From contig CABSDO010000011.1 of the NCBI GenBank assembly GCA_902476475.1, forward strand, positions 1-31,967: a stretch of DNA of 31,967 nt. Reading direction: 5' to 3'. A model generated the notes under the pieces. The model made no database searches and was not told the DNA's origin. It saw nothing but the letters and a program-made list of their open reading frames with translations. The position numbers were made by a program, and so were the translations under genes. This stretch comes from an uncultured Collinsella sp. (GTDB lineage Bacteria > Actinomycetota > Coriobacteriia > Coriobacteriales > Coriobacteriaceae). Below are positions 1 through 7,558 of the stretch, in pieces; position 1 is the stretch's first letter, and every line of letters begins with the position of its first letter.

Positions 1-414
1 GCCACCGCTTCCGTCGAGCCGACCGCCGCTGCCGCCGACAGCAAGCCTGTCGCCGATCAGCCCGAGCCTGCCGCCGACGCATCCGCCAAGAAGGATGTCG
101 ATGGCCTGAAGGTCCTCGTCCTGTGCGCCGGCGCCGGCACCTCTGCCATGCTCGCCAACGCCATCAAGGAAGGTGCCGCACAGACCGGAGAGAACATCGC
201 TTCCTCCGCAGGCGCCTATGGCCAGCACACTGCCATCATGGATCAGTACGACGTTATCGTGCTCGCCCCGCAGGTTCGTAGCTACTACAACGACATGAAG
301 GCCGACACCGATCGTCTGGGCATTAAGCTGCTCGCCCCGCGCGGTAAGGAATATATCGACCTTACCCGCGACCCCGCTGGCGCCATCAAGTGGGTCCGCG
401 AGAACCTCGACTAG
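1..414 (+). CDS. lacE: PTS lactose/cellobiose-type EIICB, C-terminal part (EIIB domain), copy 1
   Basis: The frame is open from base 1 and stops at 414, so only the end of the gene is in the window. The visible part is an Ala/Pro-rich linker of about 38 residues followed by a complete EIIB domain of the lactose/cellobiose family. The motif VLVLCAGAGTSAML holds the Cys that is phosphorylated by EIIA in this family. The EIIB domain is clearly related to that of the complete EIICB at 3523-5217; both end with a KADTDRLGIKLL segment followed by RGKEYIDLT. lacG follows 75 bp downstream on the same strand, so this is probably the transporter that delivers lactose-phosphate to LacG. No EIIA (lacF) is visible. 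The lactose assignment rests on the linkage to lacG. Confidence 0.9.
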   Translation, partial: ATASVEPTAAAADSKPVADQPEPAADASAKKDVDGLKVLVLCAGAGTSAMLANAIKEGAAQTGENIASSAGAYGQHTAIMDQYDVIVLAPQVRSYYNDMKADTDRLGIKLLAPRGKEYIDLTRDPAGAIKWVRENLD

Positions 415-489
415 CTCCTCCCTCTGTTGGTGCCCGGATCCCCAGTTCGGGCACCTCTCCCTATTCGTATCCCACAGAAAGGATGCCTC

Positions 490-1911
490 ATGAACAACCC
501 CATGCAGTTCCCCGACGGCTTTGTGTTTGGCGGCGCCACCGCCGCTTACCAGGTTGAGGGCGAGACCCGCACGCACGGCAAGGGCAAAGTGCCCTGGGAC
601 GATTTCCTGGCTGCCCAGGGTCGCTTCTCCCCCGATCCTGCAAGCGACTTCTACAACAAATATCCGGTCGATATCGACTTGTGCCAGCGCTTCGGCATCA
701 ACGGCATCCGTGTCTCCATCGCTTGGAGCCGCATCTTCCCCAACGGCACTGGTGAGATTAACCCCGAGGGCGTTGCCTTCTATCACGAGCTCTTCGCCAC
801 CTGCAACAAAGCCGGCGTTATCCCCTATGTCACGCTCGATCACTTTGACACTCCCGAGGCTTTCTACCAGGACGGTGGCGAGGGCTTCCTGACGCGCACG
901 ACCATCGATGCCTTTGTCGAGTACGCCAAGTTCTGCTTTGCCGAGTTCACCGAGGTCAAGCACTGGTTTACCTTTAACGAGATTCCCGCGACCGCCGAGG
1001 GCAGCTTTATCGTCGGCAACTGGCCGCACGGCGAGAAGTATCGCTTGGACAAGGCCTTCCAGCTCATGCACAACATGATGGTGGCCCACGCCAAGGCTGT
1101 CGTCGCCTTCCATGAGGGCGACTTTGAGGGCGAGATCGGCATCGTCCAGAACCTGGAGCCCAAGTATCCCCTCGACCCCAACAGCGCTGCCGACTGCGAG
1201 GCAGCTCGCATGGCCGACGTCATCAACAACCGCTGGGTACTCGACGCCACCTTCCGCGGCCACTATGCAGCCGACACCATGGAGGCTGCGACCAAGCTGG
1301 CCCATATCGCCGGCGGCGAGCTCGACGTCCGCGACGAGGACATCGCCGCGCTGACCGCCGCGCTCCCCTATAACGATTGCCTGGGCGTCAACACCTACAA
1401 GTGCCAGTTCCTGCGTGCCGCCGAGGGCGAAAACGACATCAACCACAATGGCACCGGCGACAAGGGCTCCTCGCGCTGGTTCCTCAAGGGCGTGGGCGAG
1501 TCATGCGTGCGCGAAGGCGTTCCCACCACCGATTGGGACTGGATCATCTATCCTGAGGGCTTGTACGATCTGCTGCTCCGCATTAAAAACGATTACCCCA
1601 ACTACAAGAAGATCTACATCACCGAGAACGGCATGGGCTATAAGGACGACTTCGAGGACGGCTTTATCGACGACGCCCCTCGTATCGACTACATGCGCCA
1701 GCATCTCGCGTGGATCCTCAAGGCAATCGACGGCGGCGTGAACGTCGACGGCTACTTTGTGTGGTCGCTGCAGGATCAGTTCTCCTGGACCAACGGCTAT
1801 AACAAACGTTACGGCCTGTTCTACATCGACTTTGAGACCCAGAAGCGCTATCCCAAGGCGAGCGCGTACTGGTACAAGAACGTCGCAGAGACCGGCCTGC
1901 TCATGGCCTAA
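490..1911 (+). CDS. lacG: 6-phospho-beta-galactosidase (GH1)
   Basis: A 473-residue cytoplasmic glycoside hydrolase of family 1 that hydrolyses lactose-6-phosphate to galactose-6-phosphate and glucose. The acid/base Glu is E164 in TFNE and the nucleophile is E379 in ITENG. The 6-phosphate loop reads SWTNGYNKRYG, with S432, K439 and Y441 in the phosphate-binding positions. Trp433 in this loop is typical of galacto-specific enzymes rather than phospho-beta-glucosidases. Length and sequence closely follow lactococcal LacG throughout. The ATG at 490 is preferred over the in-frame GTG at 427 because an AGAAAGGATG ribosome site lies just upstream and the family N-terminus (MNNPMQFPDGFVFGGATAA) begins there. 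It is probably cotranscribed with lacE copy 1. The tagatose-6-phosphate genes (lacABCD) are not in this window. Confidence 0.96.
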   Translation: MNNPMQFPDGFVFGGATAAYQVEGETRTHGKGKVPWDDFLAAQGRFSPDPASDFYNKYPVDIDLCQRFGINGIRVSIAWSRIFPNGTGEINPEGVAFYHELFATCNKAGVIPYVTLDHFDTPEAFYQDGGEGFLTRTTIDAFVEYAKFCFAEFTEVKHWFTFNEIPATAEGSFIVGNWPHGEKYRLDKAFQLMHNMMVAHAKAVVAFHEGDFEGEIGIVQNLEPKYPLDPNSAADCEAARMADVINNRWVLDATFRGHYAADTMEAATKLAHIAGGELDVRDEDIAALTAALPYNDCLGVNTYKCQFLRAAEGENDINHNGTGDKGSSRWFLKGVGESCVREGVPTTDWDWIIYPEGLYDLLLRIKNDYPNYKKIYITENGMGYKDDFEDGFIDDAPRIDYMRQHLAWILKAIDGGVNVDGYFVWSLQDQFSWTNGYNKRYGLFYIDFETQKRYPKASAYWYKNVAETGLLMA

Positions 1912-1934
1912 CTTCAGCTGCGCATCCCCTGTCG

Positions 1935-1976
1935 GCCGCATGTGAGTCCCTCCACGGGATCGCATGCGGCTTTTTT
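1935..1976 (+). terminator. Rho-independent terminator after lacG
   Basis: GCCGCATG (1935-1942) pairs with CATGCGGC (1963-1970), with further pairing in the interior, and is followed directly by six T. It lies 24 bp after the lacG stop codon. Confidence 0.88.
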
Positions 1977-1988
1977 GTTTCGAGCGAA

Positions 1989-2057
1989 CCGTTTGTCTCA
2001 ATCTGTAACACGTAGCCCGTTTTTTCACGTCTACCTGTTACAGATCGAGACAAACGG
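1989..2057. repeat. Long palindromic repeat, copy A1
   Basis: The 22-nt arms 1989-2010 and 2036-2057 are complementary except at one position. The core is GTCTCAATCTGTAACA against TGTTACAGATCGAGAC, around a 25-nt loop. Related copies are at 2074-2132, 7299-7361 and 7381-7441. No T-tract follows, so it is not a simple terminator. Confidence 0.85.
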
Positions 2058-2073
2058 GTAGCCCGAAGCAGAA

Positions 2074-2132
2074 TATCTCGATCTGTAACATCTAACCCGG
2101 TTTTCTACTCCCAACTGTTACAGATTGAGATA
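2074..2132. repeat. Long palindromic repeat, copy A2
   Basis: The 17-nt arms TATCTCGATCTGTAACA (2074-2090) and TGTTACAGATTGAGATA (2116-2132) differ from perfect complementarity at one position. The loop is 25 nt, as in A1, and carries the same ACCCGGTTTT-like core. It lies 16 bp after A1, forming a tandem pair. Confidence 0.82.
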
Positions 2133-2197
2133 ATCCGACGACGCCGACGTTTTAATATACCGTGGTACAATTGTGTCCCAACGCAAAGGAGGTGCCC

Positions 2198-2464
2198 ATG
2201 TCCGCTTGTGTGCCCGTCCGTGACATGAAGGACACTGCCACATTCACCGCACTTGTTGAGTCTGAGCGCGACGTTACCGTAACTAAGAACGGCTACGAGG
2301 CCATGCACTGCATCAGCAGCGACCAGTATCGCCTCATGCAAGAAGAAATCGCCAAGGCAAAACTGTTGTCTCGTATGATGTTGGCAGAAGACGAAATATC
2401 GCAAGGCGACTACAGCGACTACGAATCCTTCGCGGCTTCGATACGAGACAAATATGACCTATAA
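2198..2464 (+). CDS. Phd/YefM-like antitoxin of a type II toxin-antitoxin pair
   Basis: An 88-residue protein whose N-terminal half (PVRDMKDTATFTALVE, then VTVTKNGYEAMHCIS) follows the Phd/YefM antitoxin pattern of a DNA-binding beta-strand fold. The C-terminal half is acidic and helical, as expected for the part that wraps the toxin. The ATG at 2198 follows a strong AAAGGAGG site. Its last 11 bases overlap the start of the next gene, the usual arrangement for translational coupling of antitoxin and toxin. TACC-GT-GGTA at 2159-2168 could be part of an autoregulatory operator, but this is weak. The pair lies between the duplicated palindromes and the deoR remnant. Family assignment is by pattern only. 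Confidence 0.85.
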   Translation: MSACVPVRDMKDTATFTALVESERDVTVTKNGYEAMHCISSDQYRLMQEEIAKAKLLSRMMLAEDEISQGDYSDYESFAASIRDKYDL

Positions 2465-2759
2465 CGTCGTAATCCTCAAAAGCGCGCGATATGAGTACGA
2501 GAGTATCGTCGGATACCTTGCCCAAATCCTCAAGAATCCGCGTGCAGCAGGCAATTTTGTCGCTGAGTTTGAATATCAGCTTGATCTGCTTCGCGAGCAG
2601 CCGCTCCTACGTCCCCTCTCGCACATGCAAGAGCTGGCTGCACGTAATTACCGATCGTTTCCCATCAACAACTACGTGTGCCTTTATAAGTTTGAGCACG
2701 AAACAATCTATATCGCCCACATCTTTCATCAGTCACAGGACTACGCCCGCCTGGTCTAG
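2454..2759 (+). CDS. RelE/ParE-superfamily toxin
   Basis: A 101-residue small protein with the order of elements of the RelE/ParE fold. An N-terminal strand is followed by two helices with AAGNFVAEFEYQLDLL. The C-terminal strands read YRSFPINNYVCLYKF and IYIAHIFHQSQDY. The last block, with an aromatic and His close to the end, is typical of YoeB/RelE/ParE-like toxins. Family members cleave ribosome-bound mRNA or inhibit gyrase; the sequence does not decide which. The ATG lies inside the antitoxin gene (11-nt overlap). Confidence 0.85.
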   Translation: MTYNVVILKSARYEYESIVGYLAQILKNPRAAGNFVAEFEYQLDLLREQPLLRPLSHMQELAARNYRSFPINNYVCLYKFEHETIYIAHIFHQSQDYARLV

Positions 2760-2793
2760 CCCACAAGCTGAATACTTGGCCCGAGCGCATTTG

Positions 2794-2903
2794 CGTGTCA
2801 TATCGCGTCACGTTGACGCGTAAAATGACGCGCAAATTTTTACGCGTCATCAAATTTGACGCACAAATGGTGTTTTTACTTATACGTGTCATTCTGCACG
2901 TCA
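2794..2903. repeat. Cluster of TGACGCG-like half sites
   Basis: Within about 110 bp there are eight matches to TGACGCG or its complement, some degenerate: 2794-2800, 2804-2810, 2814-2820, 2826-2832, 2842-2849, 2857-2863, 2885-2891 and 2898-2903. They occur in both orientations. The first three are also present, in altered form, before the intact deoR gene (7459-7491). The cluster could be an array of operator half sites or a decayed repeat element. Confidence 0.6.
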
Positions 2904-2964
2904 TATTGAAACGATAATCCCCGCGCCGGCAGGGGGGGGGCAGAAGTATCGCCTGCAGCGTTAG

Positions 2965-3361
2965 CTAACAAATAACCTGCGTGTGCTCCTCGATGGCGGC
3001 GCGATCCTCGGCGGTAATACCCGGCTCGCACACCACGGCGTCCAAATTGTCCAAGCGGCAGAAGGTGTAGAAGTCGCGCTTGCCGATTTTGCTGGAGTCG
3101 GCGATCAGATAGCGCGAGTCCGCTTTGCTAAAAGCGAGCTGCTGGATACGGCCCTCGTCCATGTTGGACGTGGACACGTCGCCGTCCAGAATGCCGTTGG
3201 CACCGATAAACGCCGTGTCAATCCCTAGTGCGCGCAGGGTATCCTCGGCCATGGGGCCCACAAAGGCGGCGGTGCGGCGACGGTACATGCCGCCCACCGG
3301 GCACAGCTCGCAATCCTCGCGCGCCTCGAGCAGGCTAAAGGCCGAAAGCGAATTGGTCACA
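2965..3361 (-). pseudogene. Remnant of a DeoR/LacR-type repressor (C-terminal half only)
   Basis: About 131 residues that match the C-terminal sugar-phosphate-sensing domain of the intact DeoR protein at 7559-8323, with 9 differences in 130 positions (about 93% identity). Shared blocks include RRRTAAFVGP, FIGANGILDGDVSTSNM and LIADSSKIGKRDFYTF, and both end in TQVIC. Similarity stops abruptly at VTNSL near 3361. The helix-turn-helix and the first half of the effector domain are missing and no start with a ribosome site is present. It is almost certainly non-functional and was left by duplication followed by truncation. The 60 bp beyond the break do not match the intact gene. Confidence 0.85.
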
Positions 3362-3453
3362 TAGATGGAAGACAGTTTGTCGGTGACTCGAAGAGCGCCA
3401 ATGCGATCTCACGACGGTTGCGCGCATTGTCTCAATTAGATACTCAACGAAAT

Positions 3454-3486
3454 ACGGCCCCGCAGCTCAATAAGCTGCGGGGCCGT
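3454..3486 (-). terminator. Strong hairpin after lacE copy 2
   Basis: A perfect 14-bp stem, ACGGCCCCGCAGCT (3454-3467) with AGCTGCGGGGCCGT (3473-3486), around a 5-nt loop. It lies just beyond the stop codon of the minus-strand lacE. The T-tract after it is weak (ATTTCGTT), so termination may be partial or the hairpin may stabilise the mRNA 3' end. Confidence 0.65.
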
Positions 3487-3522
3487 ACCATACACCGACG
3501 AATCAACGACGAAGTGCATCCA

Positions 3523-5217
3523 CTATTTGGCCAGCTCCTGAACGATCCAGTCAATTGCACCTTCGGGATCGTTGGTAAGGTCGATATACTCCTTGCCCCT
3601 TGTGGTGAGCAGTTTAATTCCAAGGCGATCGGTATCGGCCTTCATAGCGTCATAGTACATGCGTGCCTGGGGCGCCAGAACAATCACGTTGTACTGATCC
3701 ATCGTCTCATAGTGGCTTCCGTACGCACCGGACTGAGAAACCAGATCGATACCCTTAGCAGCGGCACCTTCGCGAAGAGCATTTGCCAAGAGAGTCGAAG
3801 TGCCGGCACCCTGGCAAAGCACAAGCACGCGGATCTGCTCCGCCTTGTCCTTTACCGCCTCGAGAGCTTTTGCGACATTTTCCTGTGCGGCAATAGCATC
3901 TGCATCCGAGGTTCCTGCAGTCTCCTTTGCAGACTCTTCCAAACAAAGCTGATGGTCATACGCCTTGCAGAACGGATAGTAAATCACAAAGTCAACGACC
4001 AACAGCACTGCCATCAATACGAGAGAACGCAGATCGAGACCCGTGGTGAGGAACGCACCAATTGGGCCGGGAAGCGCCCACGGCATGGTATACATGGGGG
4101 CGTTCATTCCAATGACGTCAATGAAAAATTTACCGATAATGGCGTTGACCATAGGAGCCACTAGGAAGGGCACGAACATATAGGGATTGAGAACAATCGG
4201 CATACCGAAGATAACGGGCTCGTTAACTCCAAAAATCACCGGGATAATCGATGCCTTGCCCATGGCTTTAAGCTGCTTGGAGCGCATAAACATGATCAGG
4301 ATAATAGGAACGATGAACGTGCAGCCAGAACCGCCCAGACCGCCGATGAAGCTTGTAAAGTCCTGCGTGAGAGCAATTGACGGGTGTCCACCTGCTTGGA
4401 AAACCTCAAGATTGGTAACGGTATTGCCGTAGAGCGCAGCATTGATCGGACTCATGACAACCGAAGCACCGTGGATACCCATAAATTGGAAAAGCGCGAC
4501 CGCGCCTTCGATAAGCGCCATGCCAGGATAGGTGTCGACCGCGGAGAACAGCGGCGAGATGAGAGCGGATACCAAATTGGCGAACGGCACAGCAAGCAGC
4601 TTGCGGCTCGCAAGATCGATAAAAGCGCACGCAAGGATCGAAAACCCAAATGCAAAGATATCGCGAAAACTCTGCGCAATAGAGCCAGGGACCTCTTTGG
4701 GAAGCTTGATCGTCACATTATGGCTAATGCACACCTTATAGATATTAACGGTCAAGAATGCAGCTACGAACGCAGCGAGAAAACCCTTGGTTCCCATATA
4801 GCCGGTTTCAAAAACAGATGTATCTGCTCCGCCAATCGAGACAACATCGTTCGTCACCGATAGCAAGAGCATGCCGCACATGGCACAAACCATGCACGAG
4901 GTGGGGTTGAGAGATTTACCCGAAGGCATGCGACGGTTCATCGACATGGCAAGTGAGCTCGCCGTGGTGCCGGCCACCATAATGCCAAGAAGTCCCATGG
5001 TATATGCATAGATTTTATTGAAGAAATCCAGCACCTCAGACGGAAGCGTGATGCCTACATAGGCAGGGAGCGTCGAAAGAAGAAGGAACAGGCTCGAGAA
5101 CAGCACAATTGGCATATTCGAGAGAAAGCCATCCTTAATCGCCACCAGATAAATGTTCCTCGAGATTTTGTCGAAGAGAGGCTGGTGTTTTTCAAGGAAT
5201 TTGACGATAGCGTCCAT
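3523..5217 (-). CDS. lacE: PTS lactose/cellobiose-type EIICB, copy 2 (complete)
   Basis: A 564-residue membrane permease with the LacE layout: an EIIC channel of several membrane segments (about 1-410), a charged linker, and an EIIB domain. The EIIB phosphorylation site is Cys468 in VLVLCQGAGTSTL. EIIC blocks typical of the lactose family include FFNKIYAYTMGLLG, MGTKGFLAAFVAAFLTVN, FGVNEPVIFGMPIVLNPYMF and PWALPGPIGAFLTTG. The ATG at 5217 follows AAAGGATG and begins MDAIVKFLEKHQPLFDKISR, as in LacE. An in-frame extension to 5247 is less likely. EIIA is absent nearby. It faces the DUF7916-gntR unit across a 356-bp divergent promoter region and may take up a different beta-glycoside from copy 1. 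Confidence 0.93.
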   Translation of the reverse strand: MDAIVKFLEKHQPLFDKISRNIYLVAIKDGFLSNMPIVLFSSLFLLLSTLPAYVGITLPSEVLDFFNKIYAYTMGLLGIMVAGTTASSLAMSMNRRMPSGKSLNPTSCMVCAMCGMLLLSVTNDVVSIGGADTSVFETGYMGTKGFLAAFVAAFLTVNIYKVCISHNVTIKLPKEVPGSIAQSFRDIFAFGFSILACAFIDLASRKLLAVPFANLVSALISPLFSAVDTYPGMALIEGAVALFQFMGIHGASVVMSPINAALYGNTVTNLEVFQAGGHPSIALTQDFTSFIGGLGGSGCTFIVPIILIMFMRSKQLKAMGKASIIPVIFGVNEPVIFGMPIVLNPYMFVPFLVAPMVNAIIGKFFIDVIGMNAPMYTMPWALPGPIGAFLTTGLDLRSLVLMAVLLVVDFVIYYPFCKAYDHQLCLEESAKETAGTSDADAIAAQENVAKALEAVKDKAEQIRVLVLCQGAGTSTLLANALREGAAAKGIDLVSQSGAYGSHYETMDQYNVIVLAPQARMYYDAMKADTDRLGIKLLTTRGKEYIDLTNDPEGAIDWIVQELAK

Positions 5218-5401
5218 AACACATCCTTTCATGATTCCCGGGCACACAACGATTTATCCGGACTCAACCGTCGTCGTCCCCGTTTGTATCCACTTATGTA
5301 AGTGAATACGTTCTTGTGCGAAATGTAATATCATTTGCGCGATTTGTCATAACCAATTCTTTTTCCGCTTTGTCGATATGTCAAGAATTCAAATACTTAT
5401 T

Positions 5402-5488
5402 CGGTGAACGGTAGTTGATTAATATAAGGTTTTCCCAGCTAAAGGCTATTTTTTCCGAGCAGTACAATAAGTTTGCAACCGTTCACCG
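5402..5488. promoter_or_regulatory. Inverted pair of 11-bp sites in the lacE2/DUF7916 divergent region
   Basis: CGGTGAACGGT at 5402-5412 and its exact complement ACCGTTCACCG at 5478-5488, with centres 76 bp apart. They lie in an A+T-rich stretch between two divergent genes. This looks like a pair of binding sites for one regulator that could loop the DNA. Which regulator binds (the GntR at 6567 or the DeoR at 7559) cannot be told from sequence. Confidence 0.6.
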
Positions 5489-5509
5489 ATTGGATATAAC
5501 ATATTGAAT

Positions 5510-5527
5510 ATATTGTTGTAACAATAT
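5510..5527. promoter_or_regulatory. Operator-like palindrome before the DUF7916 gene
   Basis: ATATTGTT-GT-AACAATAT has perfect 8-nt arms with a 2-nt centre and ends 46 bp before the start codon at 5574. Its size and position fit an operator over or next to the promoter, most simply for the GntR regulator encoded downstream in the same unit. Confidence 0.6.
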
Positions 5528-5573
5528 TAGAGACAATGTCACAAGCCTGTCGTTCTAGTCAAAGGAAGTAACA

Positions 5574-6494
5574 ATGCCCAAACGATTACTGAACATGTCC
5601 GCATCCGATTTTGCCGCCACGTCACCCATGGATCTAAAACAGGCAATTCTGGCTTCCGAGGGACGTACCATCATGGCGGAAAACGTACCCTCTTCCCAAT
5701 TTCTCGGCGGCGTTACTAATGCAGAAATCGAACGTGCCGCAGGTGCCGACCTGCTTCTGTTTAACGCGCTCGATGTGTTCGATCCAGTTATTGCCGGTAT
5801 TCCAGATGATCTCAATGAAAACCCGGTCACTTGGGTGAAGCGAGCATGCGGAAGGCCCATTGGCGTCAATCTGGAGCCAGTTGATAACGAGGCAGAGATG
5901 TCTGAATCCCGAACGGAAATCCCCATGGGTCGTCGCGTCTCTCCCAAGACCTTAGAAAAGGCTAACGAACTCGGATTTGATTTTATCTGCCTGACGGGCA
6001 ACCCTGGAACCGGCGTCTCCAACGATGCAATCGCCCATTCGATTAAACTCTCCAAAGAGCATTTCAATGGCCTGGTCATAGCCGGAAAAATGCATGGAGC
6101 GGGCGTTGCGGAACCTGTCATGACGCTCGAAATTGCGCGCAAGTTTGTTGACCTCGGCGTCGATATCCTTCTCGCGCCAGCCCCCTACACCGTCCCTTGC
6201 TTCCAAGAAGCAGACCTGCGCGCCATCGTAGACTTTGTACGATCCCACAACGTAGGCAAGTCAATTGAAGAGAAGGTTCTCGTCATGGCGGCGAACGGGA
6301 CGAGTCAAGACTCCTGCGACAGCGAAACCATTAAGAAAATAGGCCTTGCAGCAAAAGCAGCCGGCGCTGACCTCCAACATATCGGGGACTCCATGAACGG
6401 TATTTGCCTGCCCCAGAATATCTTCACGCTCGGACAAGCCCTTCGTGGATACAGGCATCAGATCGTCATGCTGAGCCGCTCTGTGATACGTTAA
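5574..6494 (+). CDS. DUF7916-like TIM-barrel protein of unknown function
   Basis: A 306-residue soluble protein. It resembles a Firmicutes family found next to cellobiose/lactose PTS genes, often loosely labelled haloacid dehalogenase-like and now grouped, from memory, as DUF7916. Conserved-looking blocks are ASEGRTIMAENV, TNAEIERAAGADLLLFNALD, GRPIGVNLEPVD, GFDFICLTGNPGTGVSN, VIAGKMHGAG and ILLAPAPYTVPC. The order suggests a (beta/alpha)8 barrel with ligand residues at strand ends, but no known catalytic set is recognised. The start follows AAAGGAAG. It is followed by a GntR regulator and divergent from lacE copy 2, so a role in handling a PTS-delivered sugar phosphate is likely. The true reaction is unknown. 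Confidence 0.8.
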   Translation: MPKRLLNMSASDFAATSPMDLKQAILASEGRTIMAENVPSSQFLGGVTNAEIERAAGADLLLFNALDVFDPVIAGIPDDLNENPVTWVKRACGRPIGVNLEPVDNEAEMSESRTEIPMGRRVSPKTLEKANELGFDFICLTGNPGTGVSNDAIAHSIKLSKEHFNGLVIAGKMHGAGVAEPVMTLEIARKFVDLGVDILLAPAPYTVPCFQEADLRAIVDFVRSHNVGKSIEEKVLVMAANGTSQDSCDSETIKKIGLAAKAAGADLQHIGDSMNGICLPQNIFTLGQALRGYRHQIVMLSRSVIR

Positions 6495-6566
6495 GGTAAC
6501 CTTGCCCACGTTACATCCCGACTGAGGCAACCATCAGGTATAACCAACATGCAAACTGAGGCTCTA

Positions 6567-7286
6567 ATGCTCGATACACACGAAAAACGGCCACTCTATT
6601 TACAGCTCACCGACGCGCTGCTCAAGCAGATCGTCGATGAATATCAAGCAGACGATAAACTTCCAACAGAAATGGAACTCTGCGACGAATACGCCGTAAG
6701 CAGAACAACCGTCCGACTTGCCATGAGTGAGCTGGAGCGTCGGGGAAGTATCTATCGAATCCAAGGTAAGGGATCGTTTGTTGCACCGAAACGCGTTAGC
6801 GAGCTCAATTCACTTTTAGACTTTGACTTTGCAAGCCATTGCGATGGCGTTGATCCGGATGCCATCACCAAACATTTCGGCGGCCTCACATCAGGTCGTC
6901 CAATTTCCGTAATGATGCTCCAACAATTTGGATGTCAAAGTCGCGATGAAATTCAGCGTCTTGAATTGACCTACGAACTTGAAGGCAGCTTCATAGGCGC
7001 TGATACGTTCTTCATTTCAAAGTCGCGCGTTCCGAATAACCAGTTAGATTTTCAGGCATTTAGCAGAATCATGGACGACTTGTCCAAGTCTATCCAATCT
7101 GTTAGGGAAAGCTATAGAGCACGTCAGCTTAGCGATTCCGAAGCCAGTAATTATGGTGTTGCAAAACTTCCGGTCATCGAACTGACTCATTATGCTTACG
7201 ACTCCGGAGGCAAACTAATCTCAATTGTCTGCCGCACCGTCTTAACTGGGCGGGTCCCTTATCAAAACTTTATTTTCAAGTCCTAA
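6567..7286 (+). CDS. GntR-family regulator with UTRA effector domain
   Basis: A winged helix-turn-helix at about residues 10-75 (PLYLQLTDALLKQI, LPTEMELCDEYAVSRTTVRLA, RIQGKGSFV) is followed by a UTRA sugar-phosphate-binding domain. This is the HutC/NagR layout of about 240 residues. The ATG at 6567 has a GAGG site 5 nt upstream. An ATG at 6549 in the same frame is possible but has poorer spacing. It follows the DUF7916 gene by 72 bp on the same strand and probably controls that gene and the divergent lacE. Base composition is visibly more A+T-rich than lacG or galM, which suggests the unit was acquired separately. Confidence 0.9.
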   Translation: MLDTHEKRPLYLQLTDALLKQIVDEYQADDKLPTEMELCDEYAVSRTTVRLAMSELERRGSIYRIQGKGSFVAPKRVSELNSLLDFDFASHCDGVDPDAITKHFGGLTSGRPISVMMLQQFGCQSRDEIQRLELTYELEGSFIGADTFFISKSRVPNNQLDFQAFSRIMDDLSKSIQSVRESYRARQLSDSEASNYGVAKLPVIELTHYAYDSGGKLISIVCRTVLTGRVPYQNFIFKS

Positions 7287-7298
7287 TGTTCTTTTTCT

Positions 7299-7361
7299 TT
7301 TGTCTCGATCTGTAACACGTAGCCGAGTTTTTAAGTCCTAACCGTTACAGATCGAGACAAA
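7299..7361. repeat. Long palindromic repeat, copy B1
   Basis: A perfect 18-bp stem: TTTGTCTCGATCTGTAAC (7299-7316) with its complement at 7344-7361, around a 27-nt loop. It has the same arm sequence as A1/A2 and lies just after the gntR stop codon. Confidence 0.85.
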
Positions 7362-7380
7362 CAAGGTAGACCACGCCGAA

Positions 7381-7441
7381 TTGTCTCAATCTGTAACACT
7401 AAGATCGGTTTTGGACGTCTAGATGTCACAGGTTGAGACGA
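7381..7441. repeat. Long palindromic repeat, copy B2
   Basis: Arms 7381-7397 and 7425-7441 pair with three mismatches, mostly wobble-compatible. The loop is 27 nt. It is the most decayed of the four copies and lies 19 bp after B1, repeating the tandem arrangement seen after lacG. Confidence 0.75.
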
Positions 7442-7558
7442 TTTGATAGTGGAGTCCTCATTTGCGCGTCATATCGCGTAGCGCTGACGCGCTGGTTTCC
7501 ACAATGACAGGAGGTAAAAGTCCTCCCGCATCGCCCGTTGGCAATCCCGTAGCGCTAG

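Noticed and set aside
427..489. Longer lacG start at 427
   Set aside because: The additional 21 residues do not match GH1 N-termini and the start lacks a ribosome site, while the ATG at 490 has one.
1989..2132. CRISPR-like repeat array after lacG
   Set aside because: There are only two palindromic units, each with its own loop, no regular spacers and no cas genes.
3418..4164. 248-codon plus-strand open frame opposite lacE copy 2
   Set aside because: It is antisense to a gene with clear EIIB and EIIC motifs and has no recognisable family.
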